Shown here: positions 8,160 to 16,409 of the stretch, one piece after another | Position numbering within the stretch: position 1 is the stretch's first letter | Layout of the letters: the number at the start of each line of letters is the position of its first letter | Assembly: GCF_018881835.1 (NCBI RefSeq) | Contig: NZ_JACVPO010000002.1 | Span: 372,001-436,000, forward strand | Direction: 5' to 3' | Length of the DNA stretch: 64,000 nucleotides | Source: Polynucleobacter hallstattensis | GTDB taxonomy: Bacteria > Pseudomonadota > Gammaproteobacteria > Burkholderiales > Burkholderiaceae | Notes under the pieces: generated by a model | What the model was told of the DNA's origin: nothing | The model's database searches: none | Seen by the model: only the letters and a program-made list of their open reading frames with translations | Program-made: the position numbers and the translations under genes

Positions 8160-8741
8160 TTACTTCTTTGGTGTTACGAAACCAATTGCTGTGTCGTCAA
8201 CGAACTCAACCATCACGTCATCACCAGCCTTGAATTTCTCAAGACCTAAAACGCTTTGATCCACTTTCACTCTTTGCTTCTCACCTGATGGCAATGTGAA
8301 TGTCACAACACGGGTTTTTGCATCGATTGTGCTAATTTTGACGGTTGCATAAACAGTATCAGTAGTCTCTTCAAATGGCTTAGCTGAACCTTTGCCAGAG
8401 ATGACGACCGCACGGACACCTGAAATGCCAGGCTTGGCATCCTTAGGAGCGACAACTAAACCAACTGCAATCGCTTGAGCGTGCTCAACCACAAACAGAT
8501 CGCCCTTCTTCACTTTATCCAAATCATTGACTTGCTTGGATACGTTCATTTGAGCCAAGTTACCGTTAGCGTCTTTTAGCACTACGATGCGCTTCTTTAC
8601 GTCGACTGAATCAACAGTAGCAGTCAATACAACTGCTTCGGCTGCCAAAGGCAACATCTTTGCAGGAGCTTGAGCAAATACCGAGCTTGCAGCAATCAAA
8701 CTGAGTGAGGCAACTAATGTAGCTAGTAAAGATTTCTTCAA
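8160..8741 (-). CDS. Exported protein of unknown function with two tandem small beta domains
   Basis: A 193-residue protein with a signal peptide ending SSVFAQAPAK. The mature part is an internal duplication. Residues about 39-101 (TATVDSVDVKKRIVVLKD through AVGLVVAPK) align by eye with about 130-193 (ATVKISTIDAKTRVVTFTL through IGFVTPKK): each has a T/A-x-V-x-x-x-D strand, a K-x-R-V-V strand, a hydrophilic hairpin, a LEK/LDKVKKGD-type turn and a final AIGxV strand. I do not recognise a named family. It stands alone on the minus strand next to the metal-handling genes, but nothing shows a shared role. Confidence 0.75.
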   Translation of the reverse strand: MKKSLLATLVASLSLIAASSVFAQAPAKMLPLAAEAVVLTATVDSVDVKKRIVVLKDANGNLAQMNVSKQVNDLDKVKKGDLFVVEHAQAIAVGLVVAPKDAKPGISGVRAVVISGKGSAKPFEETTDTVYATVKISTIDAKTRVVTFTLPSGEKQRVKVDQSVLGLEKFKAGDDVMVEFVDDTAIGFVTPKK

Positions 8742-8881
8742 AATAACTCCTAAATAAAGGTTTTAAGGGGCAATGCTAAGCAAAGCCACTAATCCATTCT
8801 AACCATGAAGTGAGTTACTTTTAAGTCTTAGAGACCACATTTACACCTTTAATGGGTGCAATTTGCTACATTGAAGCCCAT

Positions 8882-9337
8882 ATGACTGATTCGCAGATAC
8901 CTATCGTGATCCTAATTAAAGCTTGGCAGGATGCCAAGCTAGATGCTTACTCCATTCGAAAGCGTGTCTTTATCGAGGAGCAAGGGGTTCCAGAAGAGAT
9001 GGAGCTCGATGAATTCGACCTCAATGCTCAGCATGTACTTGCCTATGCAGACTCAGAATGCATAGGCACAGCTCGCCTTGTCACCCTAACTGGGAGTGTT
9101 GGAAGCATTGGAAGAATTGGACGTATGGCGATACTGCCAAAGCATCGAGGGGACGGCATTGGTAAACAACTACTGGGGGCTTTACTAAAAGCATGTCAAT
9201 CTCAGAGTATTAAGCAAATAGAGCTGCATGCCCAAGTAACAGTGATCCCGTTTTACGAGCAATTTGGGTTTATTGCCCAAGGTGATATTTATGACGAAGC
9301 CGGCATTCCACATCGCGATATGATTCTACGTATCTAA
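8882..9337 (+). CDS. GNAT family N-acetyltransferase
   Basis: A 151-residue acetyltransferase. After YSIRKRVFIEEQGVPEEMELDEFD, a start typical of the YjcF/ElaA-like branch, comes the acetyl-CoA pyrophosphate loop in RMAILPKHRGDGIGKQLL and the late strand ELHAQVTVIPFYEQFGF. The acceptor is unknown. The ATG at 8882 is preferred; an earlier ATG at 8852 adds ten residues without family similarity. Two closely spaced genes follow (gaps of 10 and 21 bases), so this looks like the head of a short operon with the thioesterase and thiol dioxygenase. Confidence 0.88.
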   Translation: MTDSQIPIVILIKAWQDAKLDAYSIRKRVFIEEQGVPEEMELDEFDLNAQHVLAYADSECIGTARLVTLTGSVGSIGRIGRMAILPKHRGDGIGKQLLGALLKACQSQSIKQIELHAQVTVIPFYEQFGFIAQGDIYDEAGIPHRDMILRI

Positions 9338-9347
9338 TAGTATTGAA

Positions 9348-9773
9348 ATGATCATGACTCAAGTTAATCACCCCCCTTTTCTTTTTCGCGTTTGCTACTC
9401 TGATACCGATGCGGCAGGCTTCGTGTATCACGCTCGTTATCTAGAGATCTTTGAGCGCAGTCGCTCAGAGTGGCTTCAGCAACGAGGTTTAAGTCCAACA
9501 AAATTGGTGAGTGAGTTTGGTATTCTTCTTCCCGTTCGAGAGCTCACGATGAACTTTCATAGGCCAGGACGCTTGGATGATCTGTTAAGCATTGATCAGC
9601 TGATTGAACATCGAGGTCGCACTCAAATTGCAGTAAAACAAACCGCTAAACGAATTGTTACAGGTAGCGAGCCCGAGCTGATTGCCAGCGCTGTTCTTCA
9701 TATTGTTTGTGTTGATACCACCACCCTTAAACCTAAGGGCCTTCCTGATTGGCTGTTTGCAGCTGATCAATAA
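9348..9773 (+). CDS. Acyl-CoA thioesterase, YbgC/4-hydroxybenzoyl-CoA thioesterase family
   Basis: A 141-residue hotdog-fold protein. The family signature is VCYSDTDAAGFVYHARYLEIFERSR, in which the Asp of TDAAGFVYH is the usual catalytic residue. Members hydrolyse short or aromatic acyl-CoAs; YbgC is linked to the Tol-Pal envelope system, but no tol genes are present here. ATG at 9354 is an equally possible start. Cytoplasmic; likely cotranscribed with its neighbours. Confidence 0.88.
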   Translation: MIMTQVNHPPFLFRVCYSDTDAAGFVYHARYLEIFERSRSEWLQQRGLSPTKLVSEFGILLPVRELTMNFHRPGRLDDLLSIDQLIEHRGRTQIAVKQTAKRIVTGSEPELIASAVLHIVCVDTTTLKPKGLPDWLFAADQ

Positions 9774-9794
9774 GACTTCAATTTAGGAACATAT

Positions 9795-10376
9795 ATGCAA
9801 GAAGGAAAATTACTGAGCTTTGTAAAAGGTCTCGCAACGCTACTGGAAACCCATCCGAGTGAGGAGATCATTTTTTCCAAAGGTAAAAAACTCTTAGAAA
9901 ACTTAATCCAGTCTGATGACTGGCTGTCAGAGGAGTTTTGTAAACCACACCCACAGTATTACCAGCAATACTTGCTGTATGCAGATCCATTAGATCGCTT
10001 TTCCGTAGTGAGCTTTGTATGGGGTCCTGGTCAAAAGACGCCGCTGCATAACCACACCGTCTGGGGAATGATTGGTCAGTTACGAGGGCAAGAACGTAGT
10101 GCCGATTATTACCGCCAGCCTGATGGCAGCTATCAAGCCGACGAGTCTTTCATTTGCAATCCAGGTCAAGTAGCCACTGTATCTCCCAATACACATGACA
10201 TTCATGTAGTTGAGAACGCCTTGAGCGACCAAACCTCTATTAGCATCCATGTTTATGGTGGAAACATTGGCCGCATCGAACGAGCTGTGTTTGACCCCAT
10301 TACAGGTGCAGAAAAATTATTTATCTCGGGGTATGCCAATTCTGTAACGCCAAATCTTTGGAATGCTGTTCAATAG
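9795..10376 (+). CDS. Thiol dioxygenase (cysteine / 3-mercaptopropionate dioxygenase family)
   Basis: A 193-residue cupin with non-haem iron ligands His85 and His87 in PLHNHTVWG and His137 in THDIHVVEN, plus the Ser150-His152-Tyr154 triad in SISIHVYGG. These enzymes add O2 to a thiol to make a sulfinic acid. Residues 55-60 (YYQQYL) place glutamines where, from memory, bacterial 3-mercaptopropionate dioxygenases have the substrate-positioning Gln and true cysteine dioxygenases have Arg. I therefore lean towards 3-mercaptopropionate-type specificity, as an inference. A multidomain rhodanese gene 3.2 kb away may handle the sulfur product. Confidence 0.87.
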   Translation: MQEGKLLSFVKGLATLLETHPSEEIIFSKGKKLLENLIQSDDWLSEEFCKPHPQYYQQYLLYADPLDRFSVVSFVWGPGQKTPLHNHTVWGMIGQLRGQERSADYYRQPDGSYQADESFICNPGQVATVSPNTHDIHVVENALSDQTSISIHVYGGNIGRIERAVFDPITGAEKLFISGYANSVTPNLWNAVQ

Positions 10377-10480
10377 CTTAAAATAGCAACTCTTTCTGCA
10401 AACACTGCAAGTGTGGCAGCTCACCCCATTGGCCGGGATAGTCGTTTAATTGAATACGGGCCAATATTTATTTGGCTCCT

Positions 10481-11761
10481 ATGTTATTTACAGATCTTGG
10501 TTTATCAGAACCCATTCTTCGCGCGATTAGCGAGGAAGGTTATACCAGCCCTACCCCCATTCAAGAAAAATCAATCCCCGCCGTATTGAAGGGTGGAGAT
10601 TTACTTGCCGCTGCTCAAACTGGTACCGGTAAAACTGCCGGCTTTACTCTGCCGATTCTTCAGCGCTTAAGCAGTACGGCCAAGACTAGTGGCAAGCGTC
10701 AATTACGTGTATTGATTTTGACCCCCACCCGCGAACTAGCTGCTCAGGTTCAAGAATCCGTCGTTACCTACGGCAAATACACTGGCCTTAAATCAACTGT
10801 TATTTTTGGCGGCGTTGGCGCTAATCCTCAAATCAAAGCCATTGCTGCAGGGCTCGATATTTTGGTGGCAACACCGGGGCGCTTGCTGGACTTAATGTCA
10901 CAGAACTGTGTCTCACTAGCCAATATTGAAATTCTGGTACTTGATGAAGCAGATCGCATGTTGGATATGGGCTTCTTGCGGGACATTAAAAAGATCCTAG
11001 CAGTATTACCAAAGCAACGGCAGAACTTATTATTTTCAGCGACCTTCTCTACTGAGATCAAAGCATTAGCGGATGGCTTACTCAATTCACCAGCATTAAT
11101 TGAAGTGGCGCGAAGCAATAGCACCAATGATGCTATTGCTCAACTCATCCACCCGGTAGATAGAAACCAAAAGCACCCTTTGTTGGCCCATCTGATTAAA
11201 TCAAATCAGTGGCAGCAGGTTCTGGTGTTTACTCGCACAAAACATGGTGCTAATAAATTAGTTACTCAGCTTGAGAAAGATAGTATTACCGCCATGGCTA
11301 TTCATGGCAATAAGAGTCAGAGTGCTCGCACCAAAGCTTTAGCAGAATTTAAGGATGGAAAAATCACCGTCTTAGTAGCTACTGATATTGCTGCACGCGG
11401 TATCGACATTGATCAACTACCTCACGTTGTGAACTACGACCTGCCAAACGTCTCTGAGGATTATGTTCACCGCATCGGAAGAACTGGCAGAGCAGGCTCA
11501 AATGGAGTTGCGGTTTCTTTAGTCTGCGTTGACGAACATCAGATGCTCCGAGATATTGAAAAACTCATCAAGCAAAAGCTACCTCAGGAAGTAATAGCCG
11601 GATTTGAGCCAGATCCGAATGCCGTAGCGCAACCAATCCAATTGAGAAGCCAACAGCACCAACAAGCCAGAAAGCCTCGAGCAGGCAATGCTGGCGGTAA
11701 CGGCGGAGCGAGACCTGCAGCTAAGCGAAGTAGTCCATCTAAACGCAGCTTTAATCGATAA
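10481..11761 (+). CDS. rhlE: DEAD-box ATP-dependent RNA helicase, RhlE type
   Basis: A 426-residue helicase with motifs in order: Q motif ([13 protein letters not shown]), I ([12 protein letters not shown]), Ia (PTRELAAQV), Ib (TPGRLLD), II ([13 protein letters not shown]), III (FSATFS), IV ([10 protein letters not shown]), V ([11 protein letters not shown]) and VI ([10 protein letters not shown]). A basic, glutamine- and glycine-rich tail after residue 370 ([14 protein letters not shown]) fits RhlE. It remodels RNA in ribosome assembly or RNA turnover. A TTG at 10472 in frame is a possible earlier start; neither has a strong ribosome site. Confidence 0.92.
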   Translation: MLFTDLGLSEPILRAISEEGYTSPTPIQEKSIPAVLKGGDLLAAAQTGTGKTAGFTLPILQRLSSTAKTSGKRQLRVLILTPTRELAAQVQESVVTYGKYTGLKSTVIFGGVGANPQIKAIAAGLDILVATPGRLLDLMSQNCVSLANIEILVLDEADRMLDMGFLRDIKKILAVLPKQRQNLLFSATFSTEIKALADGLLNSPALIEVARSNSTNDAIAQLIHPVDRNQKHPLLAHLIKSNQWQQVLVFTRTKHGANKLVTQLEKDSITAMAIHGNKSQSARTKALAEFKDGKITVLVATDIAARGIDIDQLPHVVNYDLPNVSEDYVHRIGRTGRAGSNGVAVSLVCVDEHQMLRDIEKLIKQKLPQEVIAGFEPDPNAVAQPIQLRSQQHQQARKPRAGNAGGNGGARPAAKRSSPSKRSFNR

Positions 11762-11800
11762 ATCGAGAATTTAAGATAGGTGGTATTGAATCAGTTGATC

Positions 11801-12682
11801 TCAATCTACCTTGAGATTAAATACGCTAGAAAAGTCGAGTTGCCCATTGCCGGCTTGACTATGGACTTCGTAGAGTTTGCGGGATAGCTCTCCGAGCGGA
11901 ATACTCGCATCTAAATCACTTGCATTCTCAGTGGCTAAGCCTAGATCTTTCAGCATCAAATCTACGCCAAATCCACCCGCATAGCCTTTTGAAGATGGCA
12001 CGTTATCCATGACCGCAGGACAAGGGTTGTAGAGCTCTAATACCCAGTTACGTCCAGAGCTCTTAGACATGATGTCGGAGAGTACCTTTGGGTCCATGCC
12101 ATTAGCAATGCCCAGGCGCAATGCCTCGCTCGTGCCAAGCATCTGAATACCCAAGAGCATGTTGTTGCAGACCTTCACAGTTTGGCCGCTACCGCTTGCA
12201 CCTGCATGGAAGATATTCTTACCCATCTTCTCTAGCGATGGTCGAGCTCGATCAACATCTATGACATCTCCACCGACCATGAAGGTTAAGGTTCCAGCCT
12301 GAGCACCGGCAGTTCCTCCGGATACGGGTGCATCAATCATGGCAAAGCCTTTGGCTTTTGCTTGGGCAGCTACAGCTTGAGATACCTTCGGAGAAATCGT
12401 CGAGCAGTCAATGAGTAAGGCCTTGGGATTAGCTACAGCAAGTAAGCCAGAATTACCCAAGTACAAAGCCTCAACATGTCGTGAGGCCGGGAGCATGCTA
12501 ATAATGACATCTGCATCAGCAGCAGCGTCGGCTGCACTGGGCGCAGGAACACCTCCGCCAGCCTTAAAAGCATCCAGTTGAGTCTGAACCAGATCAAACC
12601 CCTGAACCTGGTGACCTGCTTTAACTAAATTGAGGGCCATCGGAAGACCCATATTGCCCAAACCTAAGAATGCGACTTTCAT
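11801..12682 (-). CDS. mmsB: 3-hydroxyisobutyrate dehydrogenase
   Basis: A 293-residue NAD-dependent beta-hydroxyacid dehydrogenase. The Rossmann motif FLGLGNMGLPMALNLVKAGH opens the protein. IDAPVSGGTAGAQAGTL is the substrate loop, and the catalytic lysine lies in GSGQTVKVCNNMLLG. The length and the ending match the valine-degradation enzyme that oxidises 3-hydroxyisobutyrate to methylmalonate semialdehyde. It is a lone gene convergent with rhlE (39-base gap); the rest of the valine pathway is not in the window. Confidence 0.9.
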   Translation of the reverse strand: MKVAFLGLGNMGLPMALNLVKAGHQVQGFDLVQTQLDAFKAGGGVPAPSAADAAADADVIISMLPASRHVEALYLGNSGLLAVANPKALLIDCSTISPKVSQAVAAQAKAKGFAMIDAPVSGGTAGAQAGTLTFMVGGDVIDVDRARPSLEKMGKNIFHAGASGSGQTVKVCNNMLLGIQMLGTSEALRLGIANGMDPKVLSDIMSKSSGRNWVLELYNPCPAVMDNVPSSKGYAGGFGVDLMLKDLGLATENASDLDASIPLGELSRKLYEVHSQAGNGQLDFSSVFNLKVD

Positions 12683-12750
12683 ATGCGCCCCGTATGCAAT
12701 AGTAAAGTTCTAATATCTCACTATAGCTTGCTTAATTTCTGGAGAATGAA

Positions 12751-13044
12751 ATGACTCTTAAGGTAATTGGTCTTATTCAGCTAAATGATCTTGAGGCGTT
12801 TGAGGAGTACCGGTCGCAAGTAGGAGACACAGTCAGCCTTTATCAGGGCAAGATCCTCTCACGTGGATCGTTCAATACATTTTTATGGAATGAATTGAAG
12901 TGTGACTCCTTCAGCGCCGTTGTAGAGCTGGAGTTCCCAGATCTAGAGCACTCAGAATTGTGGGCCAATAGTCCTGAGTATCAAAACTTACTGGCGATTC
13001 GGAGTAAAGCGATGAAGCTCACTTTATTTTCTGTCAGTCTATAA
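12751..13044 (+). CDS. DUF1330-like small protein
   Basis: A 97-residue protein beginning MTLKVIGLIQLNDLEAFEEYRSQV, with LYQGKILSRGSF and ELEFPDLEHSELWANSPEYQ. The layout fits the DUF1330 ferredoxin-like dimeric alpha/beta barrel. No catalytic role is established for the family. A GGAG ribosome site precedes the ATG. Single gene, divergent from mmsB. Confidence 0.75.
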   Translation: MTLKVIGLIQLNDLEAFEEYRSQVGDTVSLYQGKILSRGSFNTFLWNELKCDSFSAVVELEFPDLEHSELWANSPEYQNLLAIRSKAMKLTLFSVSL

Positions 13045-13075
13045 AAATAAAGCCCGGCTCCTTGTGGGGGCCAGG
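13042..13075 (-). terminator. Intrinsic terminator for the minus-strand 62-residue gene
   Basis: On the minus strand a stem of CCTGGCCCC and GGAGCCGGG (one mismatch and one G-T pair) around a short loop is followed by CTTTATTTTTATAG. It lies between two converging genes and overlaps the plus-strand stop. Confidence 0.65.
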
Positions 13076-13101
13076 ATGAATTCAGTTCAGGGTAAGAAGA
13101 G

Positions 13102-13290
13102 TTACTTCTTAGCTTCCATGGCCTCTTTGGCAGCAGTAATTTCTTTACGACGCTCTTTGCATGCGCCAGCAATTTCTTGCAAAGCTTTACGAGCACGAGC
13201 AGCAGATGCCTTAACGCCCTTTTCAATAAACTTTTCGTTCTCTGCTTTGTAAGTTTCAAAAGCAGCCAACAATGTATCGTGTTGTGACAT
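13102..13290 (-). CDS. Small basic helical protein, function unknown
   Basis: A 62-residue product starting MSQHDTLLAAFETYKAENEK, rich in Lys, Ala and Glu, and predicted to be almost entirely helical (KASAARARKALQEIAGACK). The ATG at 13288-13290 has a very good AGGAGACAGG leader, so the longer frame starting at 13449 is rejected. Short lysine- and alanine-rich proteins of this sort are sometimes labelled histone-like, but I see no DNA-binding signature. It has its own terminator. Confidence 0.75.
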   Translation of the reverse strand: MSQHDTLLAAFETYKAENEKFIEKGVKASAARARKALQEIAGACKERRKEITAAKEAMEAKK

Positions 13291-13600
13291 CCTGTCTCCT
13301 AGATCTTTAATTAAAGTTTGAGTATTGAGCTCGGAAATAGTATATCCCCATAAAAAGCAGGGAATTACAGGTCTAGCCCTAGGGATAACTCTTATATTGC
13401 CTAAATCCTCCAAAATAGAAAAACTAATAAAAACGATGGAGACGGACATAAAAAAAACAAAAATGCCCCATTTATAGCCTATTGTCTTAAATAAGCCAGC
13501 CGATACTTTCGGGGTATTTTTAGTCCGAAATCTTGCGTGAAAATTGAATATTTCCAGTGATTTACACCTAAATTAGCCACCACAATTAATACAGAAAAGA
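13291..13600. other. AT-rich gene-free region between divergent genes
   Basis: The 310 bases hold the two promoters for the 62-residue gene and the rhodanese gene. They include an 8-base palindrome CCCTAGGG near 13377 and a small inverted repeat CCGA/TCGG near 13500. I find no convincing coding frame, tRNA or known regulatory RNA. Confidence 0.4.
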
Positions 13601-15187
13601 ATGATGCCCATCAAAAATCAAGACTATGCATTTGTCCGAAATAAGTTAATCAAAAAGGAAGAAATCGCTCTATTAGATGTTCGCGAGGAAGATCCTCATG
13701 CACAAGAACATCCTCTGTTTGCTGCCAATCTTCCCCTATCACGGATTGAGGTGGATGCACTCAGTAAGCTCCCTCGAAAAGATGTGCCGATTGTCACGCT
13801 AGATGATGGTGAAGGGCTTGCGCAATTAGCAGCCGAAAGACTCTCCAAGCTTGGCTATGTAGATGTTGCTGTATTTGAAGGTGGCGTTACAGGATGGAAG
13901 GCTGCTGGCGGAGAGGTCTTTAAAGACGTGAATGTTCCCAGTAAATCTTTTGGTGAATTTGTAGAGTCCAAACGGCACACGCCTTCCCTGTCAGCACAAG
14001 AAGTGAAGAAGTTAATTGATGACAAGGAAGATATAGTCGTTGTGGATGTGCGTCGCTTTGATGAATATCAAACCATGAGCATTCCTACGGGCATTAGCGT
14101 CCCTGGTGCCGAGTTGGTTTTACGCCTTCCAGAATTAGCGCCCAATCCAAAGACGAAGATCATCGTCAATTGCGCAGGCAGAACGCGCAGCATTATTGGC
14201 ACTCAATCGCTCATTAATGCCGGCATTCCAAATGAAGTCAATGCATTGCGTAATGGCACGATTGGCTGGACCTTGGCTGGTCAAGAACTTGATAAAGGTC
14301 AAAGCCGTCAATTCACAGAGGTCAGCGAAAGTACTGCTGCCAAAGCTGCTGAGCGTGCACGTAGCGTTGCAGATCAGGCTGGGGTGAAGCGAGTGAAGCT
14401 TGCCGATATCGAGCAATGGAAATCCCAAGCTGAACGAACTACCTATTTCTTTGACACAAGAACACCTGAAGAATATGAAGCAGGCCACCTGCCTGGATTT
14501 AGGTCAACACCGGGCGGGCAATTGGTTCAAGAAACAGAAATGGTGGCGCCTGTTCGTGGTGCACGCATCGTGTTATCCGATCCGGGTAGCGTCAGAGCCA
14601 ATATGCCAGCTTCATGGCTTGCGCAAATGGCTTGGGATGTTTATGTGATTGATGACATTAAAGCAAGTGATCTGACTGAGAAAGGGGCGTGGATTGCACC
14701 TCATCCGCAAGCGCCTCACATTCAGATGGTAGATGTGAATACTGCTTCATCATGGTTAAAGAATGATGCCAAGACGATTTTCATTGATCTGAGCACCCAC
14801 GCAAATTATGTCAAAGGCCATATTCCTGGTAGTTGGTTTGCACTACGCTCCCAATTTGCGAGCGCCTTGAAGAATCTTCCTGCAGGAAATCGCTATGTAC
14901 TCACCAGCACTACGGGTGATTTAGCCGTATTTGCTGCACAAGAAATTCAGGGTCTCACTCAGGCGGAAGTGCACGTATTGTCTGGAGGTAATGCGGCATG
15001 GATCAAAGCTGGCCTTGATATTGAAAAAGGGGCGACTCATTTAGCATCACCCCCGATGGATCGCTACAAGCGGCCATATGAAGGAACCAGTGTTGATCCC
15101 GCAGCGATGCAGGCCTACCTAGATTGGGAATTTGGTTTAGTAGAGCAACTTGGTAAGGATGGAACCCATCACTTCTGGGTGCTTTGA
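13601..15187 (+). CDS. Four-domain rhodanese (sulfurtransferase) with one active-site cysteine
   Basis: A 528-residue protein made of four rhodanese folds: about 5-107, 128-232, 265-362 and 375-475. Each shows the D-V/T-R or D-L-S motif (LLDVREE, VVDVRRFDEY, FFDTRTPEEY, FIDLSTHANY) and the final G-x-x-W helix (GVTGWKAAGG, GTIGWTLAG, GNAAWIKAG). Only domain 2 has the catalytic loop cysteine, Cys191 in VNCAGRTRS, and it is the only Cys in the whole protein. The equivalent loops of the others read LDDGEG, LSDPGS and TSTTGD. It would transfer sulfane sulfur in the cytoplasm. Similar multi-domain rhodaneses occur near thiol dioxygenase genes in betaproteobacteria, and one lies upstream here. ATG at 13604 is an alternative start. 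Confidence 0.9.
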   Translation: MMPIKNQDYAFVRNKLIKKEEIALLDVREEDPHAQEHPLFAANLPLSRIEVDALSKLPRKDVPIVTLDDGEGLAQLAAERLSKLGYVDVAVFEGGVTGWKAAGGEVFKDVNVPSKSFGEFVESKRHTPSLSAQEVKKLIDDKEDIVVVDVRRFDEYQTMSIPTGISVPGAELVLRLPELAPNPKTKIIVNCAGRTRSIIGTQSLINAGIPNEVNALRNGTIGWTLAGQELDKGQSRQFTEVSESTAAKAAERARSVADQAGVKRVKLADIEQWKSQAERTTYFFDTRTPEEYEAGHLPGFRSTPGGQLVQETEMVAPVRGARIVLSDPGSVRANMPASWLAQMAWDVYVIDDIKASDLTEKGAWIAPHPQAPHIQMVDVNTASSWLKNDAKTIFIDLSTHANYVKGHIPGSWFALRSQFASALKNLPAGNRYVLTSTTGDLAVFAAQEIQGLTQAEVHVLSGGNAAWIKAGLDIEKGATHLASPPMDRYKRPYEGTSVDPAAMQAYLDWEFGLVEQLGKDGTHHFWVL

Positions 15188-15489
15188 TAATAGTGATATA
15201 CAAAACAATCGCCGTCTTGATATTGGCTTTCGGACTCTCAGCTTGTGGGCGAGAAACTTACACTACCTGGTCGTGTACAGATAGCGCCGGAACCAAATCT
15301 TCTCTGATTCTCAAAAAAGCGCAGATGCAGTTTCAGGATCGTCAATATGACTACTGTGGGAGCCTTGGTCCTCTGAGTTATTTTGATCTGAAATGTCCCG
15401 CTCAAATACAGGACTCTAGCAATATCTTTACTACGAGTTCAGGCAAACTCGTCAGCAACAAAAATGAATTTCGATGCAATGAGCTCTAA
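15184..15489 (+). CDS. Small predicted lipoprotein, function unknown
   Basis: About 100 residues with a lipoprotein signal ending FGLSACGRE; the mature part contains six further cysteines (for example SCTDSAG and YDYCGS), suggesting disulfide bonds in the periplasm. The start is non-ATG: TTG at 15184 overlaps the rhodanese stop, and GTG at 15193 is equally plausible. Both keep the signal peptide. Translational coupling to the rhodanese is likely. I recognise no family. Confidence 0.65.
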   Translation: MIIVIYKTIAVLILAFGLSACGRETYTTWSCTDSAGTKSSLILKKAQMQFQDRQYDYCGSLGPLSYFDLKCPAQIQDSSNIFTTSSGKLVSNKNEFRCNEL

Positions 15490-15715
15490 AGAGAAAAATC
15501 TCCTTAGCCCTAAAAAATTACTACTCAGTAAATGGACGGCAGTAAAGCCAAGCCATAAGAGAAAACACTTTTTAGTCAGTAAAGTCATTCTGCCAGAGTT
15601 ACCAGAGACGGCAATTGAGTTTGTAGAGCTTGAGGCGGTTTTTGACCGGCATTCCCAAATCATTCCTTGGCGTGAGCTTAAGGATACTGAAGTCTGGCTC
15701 CAAGGCTGGGTATAA
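15479..15715 (+). CDS. TIGR02450-family tryptophan-rich small protein
   Basis: A 78-residue protein with the family pattern LSPKKLLLSKWTAVKPSHKRKHF, FVELEAVFDRHSQIIPWREL and a final LQGWV. Function is unknown in all members I recall. The ATG at 15479 lies inside the last codons of the lipoprotein gene (11-base overlap); an ATG at 15464 is also in frame. Confidence 0.82.
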   Translation: MSSKEKNLLSPKKLLLSKWTAVKPSHKRKHFLVSKVILPELPETAIEFVELEAVFDRHSQIIPWRELKDTEVWLQGWV

Positions 15716-15739
15716 AAAAACCGCCAATACATTGGCGGT
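15714..15739 (-). terminator. Intrinsic terminator for the phasin-like gene
   Basis: On the minus strand ACCGCCAAT, loop GTA-type, ATTGGCGGT forms an 8-base perfect stem followed by TTTTTTT. It lies between converging genes; in the plus direction there is no T run. Confidence 0.88.
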
Positions 15740-15767
15740 CTCTGAGAACTTAGTTAGAAAAAGATAC

Positions 15768-16295
15768 CTACTTCGTCTTCTTGTTTGTGTCTGAAGATTT
15801 TCTCAAATGCTCTTCGATATTTTTCTCAGCAGCATCAGCAACTTGATTCACAATTTTACGACCCTCTTTAAACATCTTCTGACCAGCGGTTGACATGTCA
15901 TGAACCACTTTAGATAACTTGTCAGCATGTCCCGGCAATTTACCTTCAACATCTTCAAGCCAGTTCACTAAAGAGCTGCGAACTTTTTCTAAATGCTTTT
16001 CAGTTCCATCAGCCGCATCATCACCAATGTCTTTGAGAACAGATTTCACTTTCTTCTGATAAACAGTCGCACGTTTGGCAGCTTCCTTGGCAGCCTGATC
16101 TTGAAGCTCTTTAAGCTTGGCAAGATCATTTTTGGCTGCGGACTTGGCGCTCTCCATCGCATTTTTCATGCCCCACTGAATTTCTTCAAGGTGGTGGGCA
16201 CTGAGATCTTTGGCGGCATCCAATAATTTATGGGAATAAGCAAATAGCTCCTTCGCCTTTTCTTGTTGCCATGCTTGAATATCTTTGTGGTCCAT
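15768..16295 (-). CDS. Phasin-like coiled-coil protein
   Basis: A 175-residue, lysine- and alanine-rich, almost wholly helical protein beginning MDHKDIQAWQQEKAKELF. Blocks such as AHHLEEIQWGMKNAMESAK resemble granule-associated phasins, which coat polyhydroxybutyrate inclusions. The 3-hydroxybutyrate dehydrogenase elsewhere in the window fits a storage-polymer lifestyle. AAGGAGAG precedes the ATG at 16293-16295, so an upstream ATG at 16343 is rejected. Similarity is in composition and pattern; the family call is moderate. Confidence 0.65.
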   Translation of the reverse strand: MDHKDIQAWQQEKAKELFAYSHKLLDAAKDLSAHHLEEIQWGMKNAMESAKSAAKNDLAKLKELQDQAAKEAAKRATVYQKKVKSVLKDIGDDAADGTEKHLEKVRSSLVNWLEDVEGKLPGHADKLSKVVHDMSTAGQKMFKEGRKIVNQVADAAEKNIEEHLRKSSDTNKKTK

Positions 16296-16409
16296 TGCAT
16301 CTCTCCTTGAGTTAAATAAACGTTCTGATCCATTAAAAAGCACTCTTCTATGCTATACCCAAATCACATTCTTGCCAATTCCCTACAGCCTTGGCATTAA
16401 AATTAGGGC

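Noticed and set aside
11780..11815. Hairpin ATCTCAA/TTGAGAT at the rhlE-mmsB junction
   Set aside because: Short 7-base stem without a T run, largely within the mmsB end; not convincing as a terminator.
13366..13385. TAGGGATAAC resembling part of a homing endonuclease site
   Set aside because: Only ten bases match and no intron or endonuclease gene is present; chance match.
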